Source: Actinomycetes bacterium (lineage in GTDB: Bacteria > Actinomycetota > Acidimicrobiia > Acidimicrobiales > RAAP-2). Taken from it: a stretch of 64,000 bases of DNA. The notes under the pieces were generated by a model. It ran no database searches. It worked only from the letters and a program-made list of their open reading frames with translations, and had not been told where the DNA came from. Below, one piece after another: positions 32,348-41,652 of the stretch. The stretch is from the NCBI GenBank assembly GCA_021846325.1, contig JAJZBX010000011.1, forward strand, positions 1-64,000. The letters are read 5' to 3'. Made by a program: the position numbers and the translations under genes. Numbering within the stretch: position 1 is the stretch's first letter; each line of letters opens with the position of its first letter.

Positions 32348-35217
32348 TCGTCGGTCCCAATCCGAGCACTGAGCGCGGCGTTGGCCGCGGCACCCTGACT
32401 GCGAGCGGCCCGTTTGGCGGCACCGCCCGGCGGCTTGGTCGAGGCGGCTCGCTTGGCCGCGGTCTTCTTGGCCGCGGTCTTGGTCGCCACGGCCTTCTTG
32501 GCCGTTGTCTTCTTGGCCGCTTTCTTCTTGGCCGTTGTCTTCTTAGCCGTCGTCGTGGTCACGCGGGTTTTCTTGGTAGCGGACTTGGTGGCGGCGGTCT
32601 TCTTGGCGAAACTGCGTCGCGATGACGGTTCGGCGTTGCGCCGCTCGGCCAGGAGCTCGCCCGCCCGGTCCAGTGTGATCGTCTCGGGCGTGTCCCCGAG
32701 CCGCAGGGTCGCGTTCGACTCGCCGTCGGTCACGTAGGGACCAAAGCGACCCGTTCGCACCACGATCGATCGATGGGTCACCGGGTCTTCGCCCAGCTCG
32801 CGCAGTGGCCCGGCCGCGGCGCGTCGGCCGCGAACCTTGGGCTGGGCTAGCAACGTCACCGCAGTCGCCAGGTCGATGACGAAGACCTCGTTCTCGTCGG
32901 CTAGTGAGCGGGTCTCACCGCCCCACGTCAGATACGGACCGTAACGCCCGTTCTGGGCGAGGACCGGCTCGCCGTCCGCGGGGTGGCGACCGACTTCACG
33001 CGGAAGCGACAAGAGGCGTCGGGCGTCGTCGAGGGTGAGCGACTCGGGCGACATCGTGGAGAACAGCGAGGCCGTCTTGGGCTTGTTTTTCGGGTCGGTC
33101 ATCTCACCGACCTGCACGTAGGGCCCGAACCGACCGGACCGCAGCACGATGGGCAGTCCCGTCTCCTCATCGGTGCCTAGCGTTCGGTCGTTGCTCGGCG
33201 CCGCGAGCAGTTCCAGGGCTCGAGCCACGCTGAGCGAGTCCGGCTCAGTCGCCTCGGGAATCGATACGCGCTCGTCGCCGTGCACGAGGTACGGGCCGTA
33301 ACGACCCGAGCGGACCGAGACCGGCTGGCCGTCGGGCGCGACGCCGAGCGCCAGCGAGTTGATCGCCGCGAAGTCGAAGTCGTGGGGCTCGTGGGTCATC
33401 TGGTGCAGGCCAACGCGGGCCAGGTCGGTCGCCGCCGCGGGATCGCCGTAGTAGAAGCGGCGCAGCCAGGGTTCGAGTTCCTGGCGACCCTCGGCGATCT
33501 CGTCGAGCTGGTCCTCCATCGCGGCGGTGAACTGGTAGTCGACCAGGTCAGCGAAGTAGGTCTCGAGCAGGTTCACGACCGCGAACGCCCGGAACGCCGG
33601 CACCAGCGACTTGCCCTTCTTCCAGACGTAGCCCCGACGGTCGATGGTCTTCATGACCGCGGCGTAGGTGGACGGCCGACCGATACCGAGGTCCTCGAGC
33701 TTCTTGATCAACGTCGCCTCCGAGTAGCGGTCGGGCGGCTGGGTCTCGTGGCCCTTGGCCGAGGCCTCGCTGACCGTGACGACGTCGCCCTCGTGCAGGG
33801 GCACGAGGAGTCGCTCCTGATCGGCCAGCTCCGCCTCGGGGTCGTCAGCCCCCTCGACGTAGGCCCGCCGAAAGCCCGCGAACTCGATGCGCAGACCGCT
33901 CGCCCCGAGCCCGATCTCGACCGCGCGATCGTAGCCAGCCACGCCGTCGACGCTCGCGACGAATCGCACTTTCTCTTGGGTCAGGCGAGCGTCGACCATC
34001 TGGGAGGCGATGGTTCGCTTCCACACCAGGTCGTAGACGGCGCGCTCATCGCCTCCGAGCTGAGCCTGGGCCTCGTCGAGGGTGCGAAACGACTCACCGG
34101 CGGGACGGATCGCCTCGTGCGCCTCCTGGGCGTTCTTCACCTTGCGGTCGTAGCGGCGCGGCTGCTCGGCGACGTAGTCGTCGCCGTAGAGCGCCGCGGC
34201 CAGCCGACGCGCGGCGGTGATCGCCTCGTTGGAGAGCGTCGTCGAGTCGGTGCGCATGTAGGTGATCCAGCCCTCCTCGTAGAGGCGCTGCGCGGCGCGC
34301 ATCGTGCGCTCGGGATCAAAGCGCAGCTTTCGGCTCGCCTCGATCTGCAGGGACGAGGTCATGAAGGGCGGTTGGGGGCGCTGGGTTCTCGGCGTCGCGG
34401 TGATCGCGGCCACCCGCGCCGTGGAGCCCACGAGCCGGTCGGCGACCGACGACGCCGCCGCCGCGCCGAGGGCGACCACGGCCGCGCCGGCGTCCAGACG
34501 ACCCGACGCGTCGAAGTTCTTCCCGGTGGCGACGGCCACCCCGTCAACGCTCTCCAGGGTGGCCTCGACGAGACCCGACGCCCCGATCAGGTTCGCCGCC
34601 ACGTCGTACCAGGCCGCCGAGGTGAAGCCCATCCGCTCGCGCTCGCGCTCGCACACCAGGCGAATCGCCACCGACTGCACGCGTCCCGCCGACCGGGCCT
34701 TGTCGACGGCGCGCCAGAGAACGGGTGAGACTTCGTAACCGACGAGTCGATCGAGGAAGCGTCGACCCTCCTGGGCGTCGACGAGACGCAGGTCGAGGTC
34801 GCGGGTCTCGCGCACGGAGCGATCGATCGCCGCCGGGGTGATCTCGTGGAACACCATCCGCTTCACGGGCACGTTCGGGCGCAGGACCTCCTGGAGGTGC
34901 CAGGCGATGGCCTCGCCCTCGCGGTCCTCGTCGGTGGCGAGGTAGAGCTCGTCGACCTGTTTGAGGGCCGCGCGCAGCTCGGCGACCACCTTGGTGCGGT
35001 TCGAGCTGACGACGTAGACCGGCTTGAAGTGATCGTTCACGTTGATGCCGAGTCGCGCCCACGACTCGCCCTTCACCGAGGCCGGGATCTCCGAGGCGCT
35101 CTGGGGCAGGTCGCGCACGTGGCCGACCGAGGGCTTGACGATGTACTCGGGTCCGAGCATCCCCTGAATGCGCGTGGCCTTGGCCACCGACTCCACGATC
35201 ACTAGGGCTCGGGCCAT
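32344..35217 (-). CDS. topA: DNA topoisomerase I with Lys/Ala-rich tail
   Basis: 957 residues from ATG 35217, with GAGAGGTGG before it. The Toprim domain includes ALVIVESVAKATRIQ, VGHVRDLPQSA and YLATDEDREGEAIAWHL. The catalytic Tyr lies in EGWITYMRTDSTTLS. GIGRPSTYAAVMKTIDRRGY is also conserved. The C-terminal half has several topoisomerase C-terminal repeats (VRSGRYGPYLVHG, LRSGRFGPYVQVG, LAQNGRYGPYLTWG, VRTGRFGPYVTDG). The last 90 or so residues are a histone-H1-like tail of KKTAAKK-type repeats, known in actinobacterial TopA to aid DNA binding and processivity. It relaxes negative supercoils. Confidence 0.95.
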   Translation of the reverse strand: MARALVIVESVAKATRIQGMLGPEYIVKPSVGHVRDLPQSASEIPASVKGESWARLGINVNDHFKPVYVVSSNRTKVVAELRAALKQVDELYLATDEDREGEAIAWHLQEVLRPNVPVKRMVFHEITPAAIDRSVRETRDLDLRLVDAQEGRRFLDRLVGYEVSPVLWRAVDKARSAGRVQSVAIRLVCERERERMGFTSAAWYDVAANLIGASGLVEATLESVDGVAVATGKNFDASGRLDAGAAVVALGAAAASSVADRLVGSTARVAAITATPRTQRPQPPFMTSSLQIEASRKLRFDPERTMRAAQRLYEEGWITYMRTDSTTLSNEAITAARRLAAALYGDDYVAEQPRRYDRKVKNAQEAHEAIRPAGESFRTLDEAQAQLGGDERAVYDLVWKRTIASQMVDARLTQEKVRFVASVDGVAGYDRAVEIGLGASGLRIEFAGFRRAYVEGADDPEAELADQERLLVPLHEGDVVTVSEASAKGHETQPPDRYSEATLIKKLEDLGIGRPSTYAAVMKTIDRRGYVWKKGKSLVPAFRAFAVVNLLETYFADLVDYQFTAAMEDQLDEIAEGRQELEPWLRRFYYGDPAAATDLARVGLHQMTHEPHDFDFAAINSLALGVAPDGQPVSVRSGRYGPYLVHGDERVSIPEATEPDSLSVARALELLAAPSNDRTLGTDEETGLPIVLRSGRFGPYVQVGEMTDPKNKPKTASLFSTMSPESLTLDDARRLLSLPREVGRHPADGEPVLAQNGRYGPYLTWGGETRSLADENEVFVIDLATAVTLLAQPKVRGRRAAAGPLRELGEDPVTHRSIVVRTGRFGPYVTDGESNATLRLGDTPETITLDRAGELLAERRNAEPSSRRSFAKKTAATKSATKKTRVTTTTAKKTTAKKKAAKKTTAKKAVATKTAAKKTAAKRAASTKPPGGAAKRAARSQGAAANAALSARIGTDE

Positions 35218-35354
35218 GCACCACCTCTCACGTCGTCGTCGCGACCCCGTCGTCGCCGTCCTACAAACTAGACAGATCAGAGACCCCGACGACGTCCACG
35301 GTGCGGCGGCGGTGCCGTAGGGCCCGGTGACGGGGCGAATCGACCGAGTCGACC

Positions 35355-37727
35355 CTACTCGTCGGTCGCGGGCGCCGCCACGATCTCGTACTGCGGGTTC
35401 AGGATCACGGCCTCGCGGCGCAGCGAGGTAATCGTGCCGCGCACGAGCAGTCGGGTGCCCCGCTCGATCCCCGGCACGTTGGAGCGACCCTGGAAGACGA
35501 GGGTCACCGAGCCCGAGTTGTCGGCGATAACGCAGCGCAGCTCGTGCACGCCGCCCTCGTGGTTGATCGTCATGGCGCGAACGCGGCCGGCGATCTCGGC
35601 GAACTGTCGCTCGCGCAGGGCCCCGATCGGGAAGGCACCACCCGAGCGCTCGGCCAACTTGACGTCGGCCTTGAGGTGGGCGTCCTCGCGCACGCCACCG
35701 CGCACGACTTCGTCGCTCGCCGGCTCCTCGCTCGTCGCGCCCTCGACGATACGCAACTTGCCCATCCGGTAGGGCACGATGGTCGCGGCGGTGCGCGGGA
35801 TGTGCATGACCGCGCCGGCGATGGCGTCGGCGGTGCGGTCGTGCAGCAGGCGTTGCAGGCGCGACGAGAAGCCACGGCGAGGCAAGATCACCATGCAAAA
35901 GACGTCGGGATCGCGCACGACGTCGGCGACCAGTTCGAGCGCGGCCCGGTCAACGCGGCGGTCCTCGCACTCGACGACCTCGAGGGAGATGCCCGTCGAC
36001 GTGGTGTTGGCCGCACCCCACGACCGCTCGAGATTCTTGGTAACCATCGGGTCGATATCGAAGTGAACGGCGCGCACCGAATAGGCGTTCAGCGTCGTGA
36101 CGTACTGCAGCGCGCGCTCGGTGACCAGGTCGTAGTTGTCCACGAAGACGATGACGCGGTTCATGCGAATGCTCGCCAGGCCACGAGCCCGGCTCGCGGC
36201 GAAGGCCTTCTCCTCGCGCTCGTACTGCCGATTGAAGCGAATCAGCCCCCAGTACATGAGCGGTCCGACGATCACGATGATGTAGGCGCCTTCGGTGAAC
36301 TTGGCGAGCACGAAGACGAGCACCACGATCGCGGTCACCGTCGCGGAGGTCGCGTTGACCACCACGCCGAAGCGCCACTTGTTGGTCCGCTCGCGCAGGT
36401 GGCGCGCCACCATCCCCGCCCCCGCGAGGGTGAAGCCGGTGAAGACGCCGATGGCGTACAGCGAGATCAGTCCGTTCACCTGGGCGCGGAAGGTGATGAT
36501 CAGCACCAGGGACACGACGCCGAGCAGGAGGATGCCGTTGGAAAAGGCGAGTCGGTGCCCGCGCTTGGTCAGCTGGCGTGGCAGATACTTGTCGGTCGCG
36601 ACGTAGTTGGCGAGAAAGGGGAAGCCGTTGAACGACGTGTTGCCGCCGGTGTAGAGGATGAGCAGGGTGGCGAACTGCACGAGCAGGAAGATGACGTGAC
36701 CCGCGCCATGCTGGCCAAAGACGGCCTGGACCTCCTGGCTGACCACCGTCGGGGTGCCCAGGGCGAAGGGCATCGCGTGGGTCCACGCCGCGAGCAGGGT
36801 CGTGCCGAGCAGCATGAAGGCGAGCACGCTCGACATCACGACGAGGGTCTGGCGGGCGTGCCTGGACTCGGGTCGGCGAAAGCTCGCCACGCCGTTGGAG
36901 ATCGCTTCGAGCCCGGTGAGCGACGAGCCACCATTGGCGTAAGCCCGCAGCAGCGTCAGGAACGCGACGCCGTACAGCAGTCCGTTGCCCGGTTGGCCCA
37001 GTCGGTGTTCGACGAGCAGCGAGGTCGCCGGCTGGGCCACGTGGTGCAGCGTGCCGTTGAACTTCTTCACGTAGCCCACGACGATCGTCAGCCCGAGCAT
37101 CGCGATGAAGAAGTACGTCGGGAAGGCGAAGTAGCTCCCGGCCTCGCGAAGCCCGCGCAGGTTGCCGTAGATGAGGATGACGACCACGCCGACCGTGATG
37201 GGCACCGTGTAGCGGGTGAGATGCGGGAAGGCGCTGGTCAGGGCCGCGGTGCCGGCCGAACACTGCACGGCGACGGTCACGGTGTAGTCGATGAGCAGCG
37301 CCACGGCCGCGATCTGGGCGATCTTGGGGCCAAAGTTGTCGCGCGCGACGACGTAGGAGCCACCGGCCGTGGTGTAGTACTTGATCACGTCGAGGTACGA
37401 GGTCGTCACAAAGAAGAGCACGCCGATGATCACGAACATGATCGGCACGACCAGTGAGAACGCGGCCAAGCCGATGAATGGCGTCAGCTGGGTGAGAATC
37501 TCCTCGGTGCCGTACGCCGATGACGAGATGCAGTCCGGCGCGAGCACCCCGAGCGCGATCGTGCGACGCAGGCGCTCGCCACCGAGTTGTTCGGTCACGA
37601 AGGGCCGTCCGAGGAGCTTGCGCTTGAGTCGATACCCCAGCGTTTCGGGGTAGACGGTCGAGACATTGGCGTGCGACGTCAGCACCGGCGTGTTGCTGAC
37701 AATTTGCTTATCGGCCTCGGACACCAT
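35355..37727 (-). CDS. APC-family permease fused to a C-terminal OB-fold domain
   Basis: 790 residues from ATG 37727. Residues about 50-500 form a 12-helix APC-type amino acid/cation transporter (GVLAPDCISSSAYGTEEILT at the first helix, YTGGNTSFNGFPFLANYVA). A soluble stretch of about 150 residues follows (RVIVFVDNYDLVTERALQYV). The last 90 residues are an OB fold: IAGRVRAMTINHEGGVHELR, then SVTLVFQGRSNVPGIERGTR and VRGTITSLRREAVILNPQYE. In mycobacteria the permease, the OB-fold protein and the TrkA pair are separate neighbours; here the first two are one frame. The gene is divergent from trkA1 by 75 bp. Potassium uptake with TrkA is a reasonable but unproven role. Confidence 0.85.
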   Translation of the reverse strand: MVSEADKQIVSNTPVLTSHANVSTVYPETLGYRLKRKLLGRPFVTEQLGGERLRRTIALGVLAPDCISSSAYGTEEILTQLTPFIGLAAFSLVVPIMFVIIGVLFFVTTSYLDVIKYYTTAGGSYVVARDNFGPKIAQIAAVALLIDYTVTVAVQCSAGTAALTSAFPHLTRYTVPITVGVVVILIYGNLRGLREAGSYFAFPTYFFIAMLGLTIVVGYVKKFNGTLHHVAQPATSLLVEHRLGQPGNGLLYGVAFLTLLRAYANGGSSLTGLEAISNGVASFRRPESRHARQTLVVMSSVLAFMLLGTTLLAAWTHAMPFALGTPTVVSQEVQAVFGQHGAGHVIFLLVQFATLLILYTGGNTSFNGFPFLANYVATDKYLPRQLTKRGHRLAFSNGILLLGVVSLVLIITFRAQVNGLISLYAIGVFTGFTLAGAGMVARHLRERTNKWRFGVVVNATSATVTAIVVLVFVLAKFTEGAYIIVIVGPLMYWGLIRFNRQYEREEKAFAASRARGLASIRMNRVIVFVDNYDLVTERALQYVTTLNAYSVRAVHFDIDPMVTKNLERSWGAANTTSTGISLEVVECEDRRVDRAALELVADVVRDPDVFCMVILPRRGFSSRLQRLLHDRTADAIAGAVMHIPRTAATIVPYRMGKLRIVEGATSEEPASDEVVRGGVREDAHLKADVKLAERSGGAFPIGALRERQFAEIAGRVRAMTINHEGGVHELRCVIADNSGSVTLVFQGRSNVPGIERGTRLLVRGTITSLRREAVILNPQYEIVAAPATDE

Positions 37728-37802
37728 GAGTACACTAAGCGACCCGAACGAGTGCCGTTTGGCTAGTTGCGCCTTTCGGCCACGATGTGGTCTGATGGCG
37801 GG

Positions 37803-38453
37803 GTGCACATCGTGGTGGTCGGTTGCGGCCGGGTCGGGTCGGAGTTGGCCATGCAGTTGTCCGAGGACGGGCACTCCGTCGTCATCATCGACAAGAATCG
37901 CGACGCCTTTCGCCGACTGACCCGCTACCACGGCAAGACCCTGCTCGGGTCGGGCTTCGACCGCGACATCTTGTTCAAGGCCGAGGCCGGCCACGCCGAC
38001 GCCCTGGCCGCGGTCACCAGCGGTGACAACACGAACATCCTGTGTGCGCGTATCGCGCGCGACACCTACCGGATCAAGAACATCGTGGCGCGGATCTACG
38101 ACCCCCAGCGCGCCGACATCTACATGAAGCTCGGCATTCCGACGGTCGCCACGTCGCTGTGGACGACCCAGCAGGTCAAGCGGTGGATGATGCCCTCGGA
38201 TGATTCGATCGAGTGGACCGACGGCGCCGGCACCCTGCACCTGGTGGAGCGCATCGTGCCCGACGCGCTGGCCGGCAAGCCGCTCGACCACTTCAATATC
38301 GGCGACCACGTGCGCGTGGTCGGGCTAATTCGCGCTGGGGTCGGGCGCGTCAACGTGGAGGGGCTCTTCGCCCAGGAGGACGACCTGCTCGAACTACTCG
38401 TCACGCCCCAGGGGCTCGACGAGCTGGGTGCGCTGCTGCAGGGGGCGTCGTGA
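37803..38453 (+). CDS. trkA: TrkA-type K+ transport regulator, first copy
   Basis: 216 residues from GTG 37803. RCK/TrkA-N domain with VHIVVVGCGRVGSELAMQLS (GxGxxG), VIIDKNRDAF and LLGSGFDRDILFKAEAGHAD, then a TrkA-C domain (PLDHFNIGDHVRVVGLIRAG). It binds NAD(H)/ATP and gates a potassium transporter. ATG 37785 is an alternative start. It overlaps the next trkA as GTGA, like the actinobacterial ceoB/ceoC pair. Confidence 0.9.
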   Translation: MHIVVVGCGRVGSELAMQLSEDGHSVVIIDKNRDAFRRLTRYHGKTLLGSGFDRDILFKAEAGHADALAAVTSGDNTNILCARIARDTYRIKNIVARIYDPQRADIYMKLGIPTVATSLWTTQQVKRWMMPSDDSIEWTDGAGTLHLVERIVPDALAGKPLDHFNIGDHVRVVGLIRAGVGRVNVEGLFAQEDDLLELLVTPQGLDELGALLQGAS

Positions 38454-39118
38454 GGGTGGTCATTGCCGGTGGGGGTTCGGTGGGCACCGCGATCGCGCTC
38501 GATCTGCTGGACCGGCACCACGACGTGACGCTGCTCGAGCAGGTGACCGCCACCGCCGAGAAGCTCAAGACGATCCTGCACGGCGTCAACGTCATGGCGG
38601 CCGACGCCTGCGAGTACGCCTGCCTGGTCACGGCCGACCTGCGCAGCGCCGACGTGGTGATCGCCGCGACCGGTGACGACGAGGACAACCTGGTGGTGAG
38701 CTGGCTCTCCAAGCAGGAGTTTGGCGTGCCGCGGGTTATCGCGCGCATCAACAACTCGCGCAACGAGTGGCTCTTCAATGAGAGCTGGGGTGTCGACGTC
38801 TCGGTGTCGACGCCGGCGCTGATCACGTCGCTGGTCGACGAGGCCGTAGAGGTTGGTTCGATCATCAAGCTGCTGGACCTCGCCAACGGCAAAATGAAGC
38901 TCATCGAGGTGACGCTCGCCTCAAGCGCCCCGGCGGTCGCGCGCCAGCTCACGCTCGATGAACTTCGCCTCAACGACGCCGTGCGCGTGGTCGCCGTCGT
39001 GCGCCGAGACCAGCCGCTGACGCCGACGCCGACCATGCGCTTCCTCGAGCACGACCACGTCATCCTGATGGCCCGCGAGAACGCAACCCACGACTGCGCC
39101 GACGCATTCATTGGCTGA
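38450..39118 (+). CDS. trkA: TrkA-type K+ transport regulator, second copy
   Basis: 222 residues. RVVIAGGGSVGTAIALDLLD nucleotide-binding loop, VIAATGDDEDNLVVSWLSKQ, and a TrkA-C domain (PAVARQLTLDELRLNDAVRV). It likely forms a heteromer with the preceding TrkA. GTG 38450 overlaps the upstream stop. Confidence 0.9.
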   Translation: MRVVIAGGGSVGTAIALDLLDRHHDVTLLEQVTATAEKLKTILHGVNVMAADACEYACLVTADLRSADVVIAATGDDEDNLVVSWLSKQEFGVPRVIARINNSRNEWLFNESWGVDVSVSTPALITSLVDEAVEVGSIIKLLDLANGKMKLIEVTLASSAPAVARQLTLDELRLNDAVRVVAVVRRDQPLTPTPTMRFLEHDHVILMARENATHDCADAFIG

Positions 39119-39146
39119 ACGCCCGGGATTCGGGGACGACCCGACC

Positions 39147-39152
39147 TAGCAT
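39147..39152 (+). promoter_or_regulatory. candidate -10 box (TAGCAT), leaderless HAD gene
   Basis: TAGCAT followed by 6 bases and the GTG start at 39159; no ribosome site is present. Confidence 0.4.
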
Positions 39153-39158
39153 GAAGCC

Positions 39159-39926
39159 GTGCGTGCCGCGTTTTTCGACCTCGACAAGACGGTGATCGCT
39201 AAGTCATCGCTGGTGGCACTCGGCCCGGAGTTCCACGCCCGCGGCCTCTTGCACCGGCGAACCCTCGTGCGCGCCGCCGTCACCCAGATTCTCTTCATGC
39301 GATTTGGCGCGGACGAGGAAAAACTCACCAAGATCCGCCGTTCGGTGCTGCGCGTGACCAAGGGCTGGGACCGCGACGAGGTGCGCGACCTCGTCAAGAG
39401 CACGATCACCGAGGTCATCGAACCCCTCGTCTACGCCGAGGCGCAGGCGCTCATCGACTACCACCGCAACCAGGGCGACGAGATCTGGCTCGTCAGCATG
39501 GCGCCCGAGGAGATCGTCCAGCCGTTCGCCGAGCTACTGGGCCTCACCGGCGCCATCGCGTCGCGCGCGACGGTCGACGAGGACGGCAAGTTCACCGGCG
39601 AGATGGAGTTCTTCGCCCAGGGTGAGAACAAGGCCGTCGCCATCGCCGAGTTAGCCAGCGCCCGCGGCATCGACCTCGCCGCCTCGTACGCGTACTCGGA
39701 CTCCGAGACCGACGCGCCGATGCTGCGCGTGGTGGGGCACGCGTACGCTGTGAACCCCGACCGCCAGCTCGCGCGCATCGCCCACGACAACCAGTGGCCG
39801 ATCCTGAGCTTCACCCACCCGGTGCGGGTCCACGACGGCGCGAGGTCGCGCACCCCGTACTTCATCAGCGCGATCGTGATCGGCGTCGCCGCCCTGCTCG
39901 GTCAGTCGCGCATTCGACGCAACTGA
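39159..39926 (+). CDS. HAD-IB family phosphatase with C-terminal membrane segment
   Basis: 255 residues. HAD motif I FFDLDKTVIAKSS (the nucleophile Asp of DxDxT), motif II VSMAPEEI, motif III Lys in GENKAVAIAELA, and motif IV YSDSETDAPML. The HAD-IB group includes phosphoserine phosphatase-like enzymes and lysophospholipid-type phosphatases. A hydrophobic C-terminal helix (YFISAIVIGVAALLG) suggests membrane attachment. Substrate unknown. It converges with the sigma factor gene. Confidence 0.85.
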   Translation: MRAAFFDLDKTVIAKSSLVALGPEFHARGLLHRRTLVRAAVTQILFMRFGADEEKLTKIRRSVLRVTKGWDRDEVRDLVKSTITEVIEPLVYAEAQALIDYHRNQGDEIWLVSMAPEEIVQPFAELLGLTGAIASRATVDEDGKFTGEMEFFAQGENKAVAIAELASARGIDLAASYAYSDSETDAPMLRVVGHAYAVNPDRQLARIAHDNQWPILSFTHPVRVHDGARSRTPYFISAIVIGVAALLGQSRIRRN

Positions 39927-39945
39927 CCGCCGCATTGCGGTCGCG

Positions 39946-40899
39946 CTAGAGCGTCAAGAGGTCGCGCGCGCCGGTGTCCGACGACGGGTGACGCAACTTG
40001 CTCATCGCGCGCGCCTCGATCTGGCGAATGCGCTCCCTCGTCAGGTTCATCTCGGCCCCGACGTCCTCGAGGGTGCGGATCTCGCCGGCGCCGTCGAGCC
40101 CGAAGCGCATCCGCAAGATCTTCTGCTCACGCTCGTCGAGGGGCTGGAGCAGCTTCTCGATCGCGGCCGGCATCATCTTCACGGCCGCCACGTCAAAGGG
40201 GGACTCCGCCGAGCGGTCCTCGACGACGTCACCGAGCTCGGCGTCGCCGTCCTCGCGCAACGGCTCGGAGAGCGAGATCGGCTCGGAGCGAAAGCGCAGG
40301 GCCTCGATGAGCTTGTCCTCGGGCATCTCGCACTCGTCACAGAGCTCCCGGATGGTCGGGGGCCGTCCGAACTTGAGCTCGAGACGCGACTGGGCCTTCT
40401 GGACGCGCGCGAGCGTATCCCCGGCGTGCACCGGGAGCCGGATCGTGCGACCGGTGTTGGCGATGCCGCGCGTGATCGCCTGGCGAATCCACCACGTCGC
40501 GTAGGTCGAAAACTTGAATCCCTTGCGCCAATCGAACTTCTCGACCGCGTGCATCAGGCCGAGGTTGCCCTCCTGGATGAGGTCGAGCAGCGGCAGACCC
40601 GACGCCTGGTACTTCTTGGCGATCGAGACCACGAGTCGTAAGTTGGATTGGACGAAGTCGCGCTCGGCCTGATCGCCGCGGTGGGCGACCCGTTTCAGCG
40701 CCTGCTTGCGGGCGGGGGTCAACTTGACCTTCTTGTCGCTCTCGGCGGTCTCGAGCTCGGCGCGAGCCTCGCGACCCTCTTCGATGGCCTGGGCGAGCTG
40801 GACCTCGTCGTCCTTGGTGAGCAGCGTGTACTGGCCGATGTCCGACAGGTACAGACGAACGAGATCCTCGTCGTCGCGATCAACGCGGTCCTTTGCCAT
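39946..40899 (-). CDS. principal-type RNA polymerase sigma factor
   Basis: 317 residues from ATG 40899, preceded by GGGAGAG. Region 1.2 (DLVRLYLSDIGQYTLLTKDD), region 2 (NLRLVVSIAKKYQ, LDLIQEGNLGLMHAVEKFDW, KFSTYATWWIRQAITR), region 3 (PPTIRELCDECEMPEDKL) and region 4 (EVGAEMNLTRERIRQIEARA-type helix-turn-helix: DVGAEMNLTRERIRQIEAR). No region 1.1 or long acidic N-terminus. It is either the housekeeping sigma (sigA/rpoD) or a closely related group 2 factor such as SigB. Bases 40900-41151 upstream carry no recognised feature. Confidence 0.92.
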   Translation of the reverse strand: MAKDRVDRDDEDLVRLYLSDIGQYTLLTKDDEVQLAQAIEEGREARAELETAESDKKVKLTPARKQALKRVAHRGDQAERDFVQSNLRLVVSIAKKYQASGLPLLDLIQEGNLGLMHAVEKFDWRKGFKFSTYATWWIRQAITRGIANTGRTIRLPVHAGDTLARVQKAQSRLELKFGRPPTIRELCDECEMPEDKLIEALRFRSEPISLSEPLREDGDAELGDVVEDRSAESPFDVAAVKMMPAAIEKLLQPLDEREQKILRMRFGLDGAGEIRTLEDVGAEMNLTRERIRQIEARAMSKLRHPSSDTGARDLLTL

Positions 40900-41151
40900 A
40901 CTCTCCCTATTCACCCGAACGATTGCCCGACATCCCTTGTTATACGGGGGTAGGCAACTTAGCGTGCGCGCCGCCTCGTGGGACCCCGGTGCGAGGCGCC
41001 CAGGGCCGTCACCAGCGCGCACGGTTCCAATTTCAACCGTTTTGACCAGGTACTACGACGGAGTGTGGCCGGACGGGCCCACCCCGGGGCGACCGTGTCG
41101 ACGCCGGCTCGGCGTTGATGGCGCCCGGCGGTGCCTCGCTACTCGTCAAGC

Positions 41152-41652
41152 TCAGCGCGGATCGGCGAGACTTTCGGCGTAACCGGCCTCGTCGAGGGTC
41201 CGCGACAGTGCTCGTGCGGCGTTCTGCCAGTCGGGGTCGTCAAAGATGTCCTGGTCATGCCCGTAGGCGGCGAGCCGTCGCAACGCCGCCACCAGGGTGT
41301 CGGACGCGGTGACCAGCGTTGGCGCTTCGTCGGGCAGCGCGCTCTCGCGCACGTCACGCAGCCCCACCAGCAGCCGGGGCAGCACCACCATCGTCGTCGC
41401 GTACGTCGCCAGCGCCCCCGTCTCGTCGCCGGCCAGTGCGGTGGCGAGCACCTCGACGACCGCCGCCGTGGGCGCCACCGTCGAGAGGCCGGCGGCGGCG
41501 CGCAAGAGTAGCGACACCTCGCCGCACGCCCGCGCCATCTCGTAGAGACCGACCACGTAGCCGTCGTCGCGCAGCGCCCCCGCCCCCGCACCGAGGGTGG
41601 CGTAGACGGCCTGCGCCGCTGCGGCTAGCTGCGAGGTTGCCGCGCTCGTCAC
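41152..41652 (-). CDS. hypothetical protein coupled to nadE
   Basis: Not recognised. 166 residues, Ala/Leu-rich and predicted all-helical (VVGLYEMARACGEVSLLLRA, LVAALRRLAAYGHDQDIFDD), no signal peptide or membrane helix. Its GTG overlaps the nadE stop (GTGA), and the codon pattern matches neighbours, so it is probably translated. A four-helix-bundle-like scaffold is possible; no function can be given. Confidence 0.55.
   Translation of the reverse strand: MTSAATSQLAAAAQAVYATLGAGAGALRDDGYVVGLYEMARACGEVSLLLRAAAGLSTVAPTAAVVEVLATALAGDETGALATYATTMVVLPRLLVGLRDVRESALPDEAPTLVTASDTLVAALRRLAAYGHDQDIFDDPDWQNAARALSRTLDEAGYAESLADPR

Noticed and set aside
33280..34728. 482-codon plus-strand open frame opposite topA
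   Set aside because: Same codon-bias artefact; no recognisable domain.
35544..37457. 637-codon plus-strand open frame opposite the permease
   Set aside because: His/Asp/Arg-rich low-complexity composition typical of an antisense shadow.
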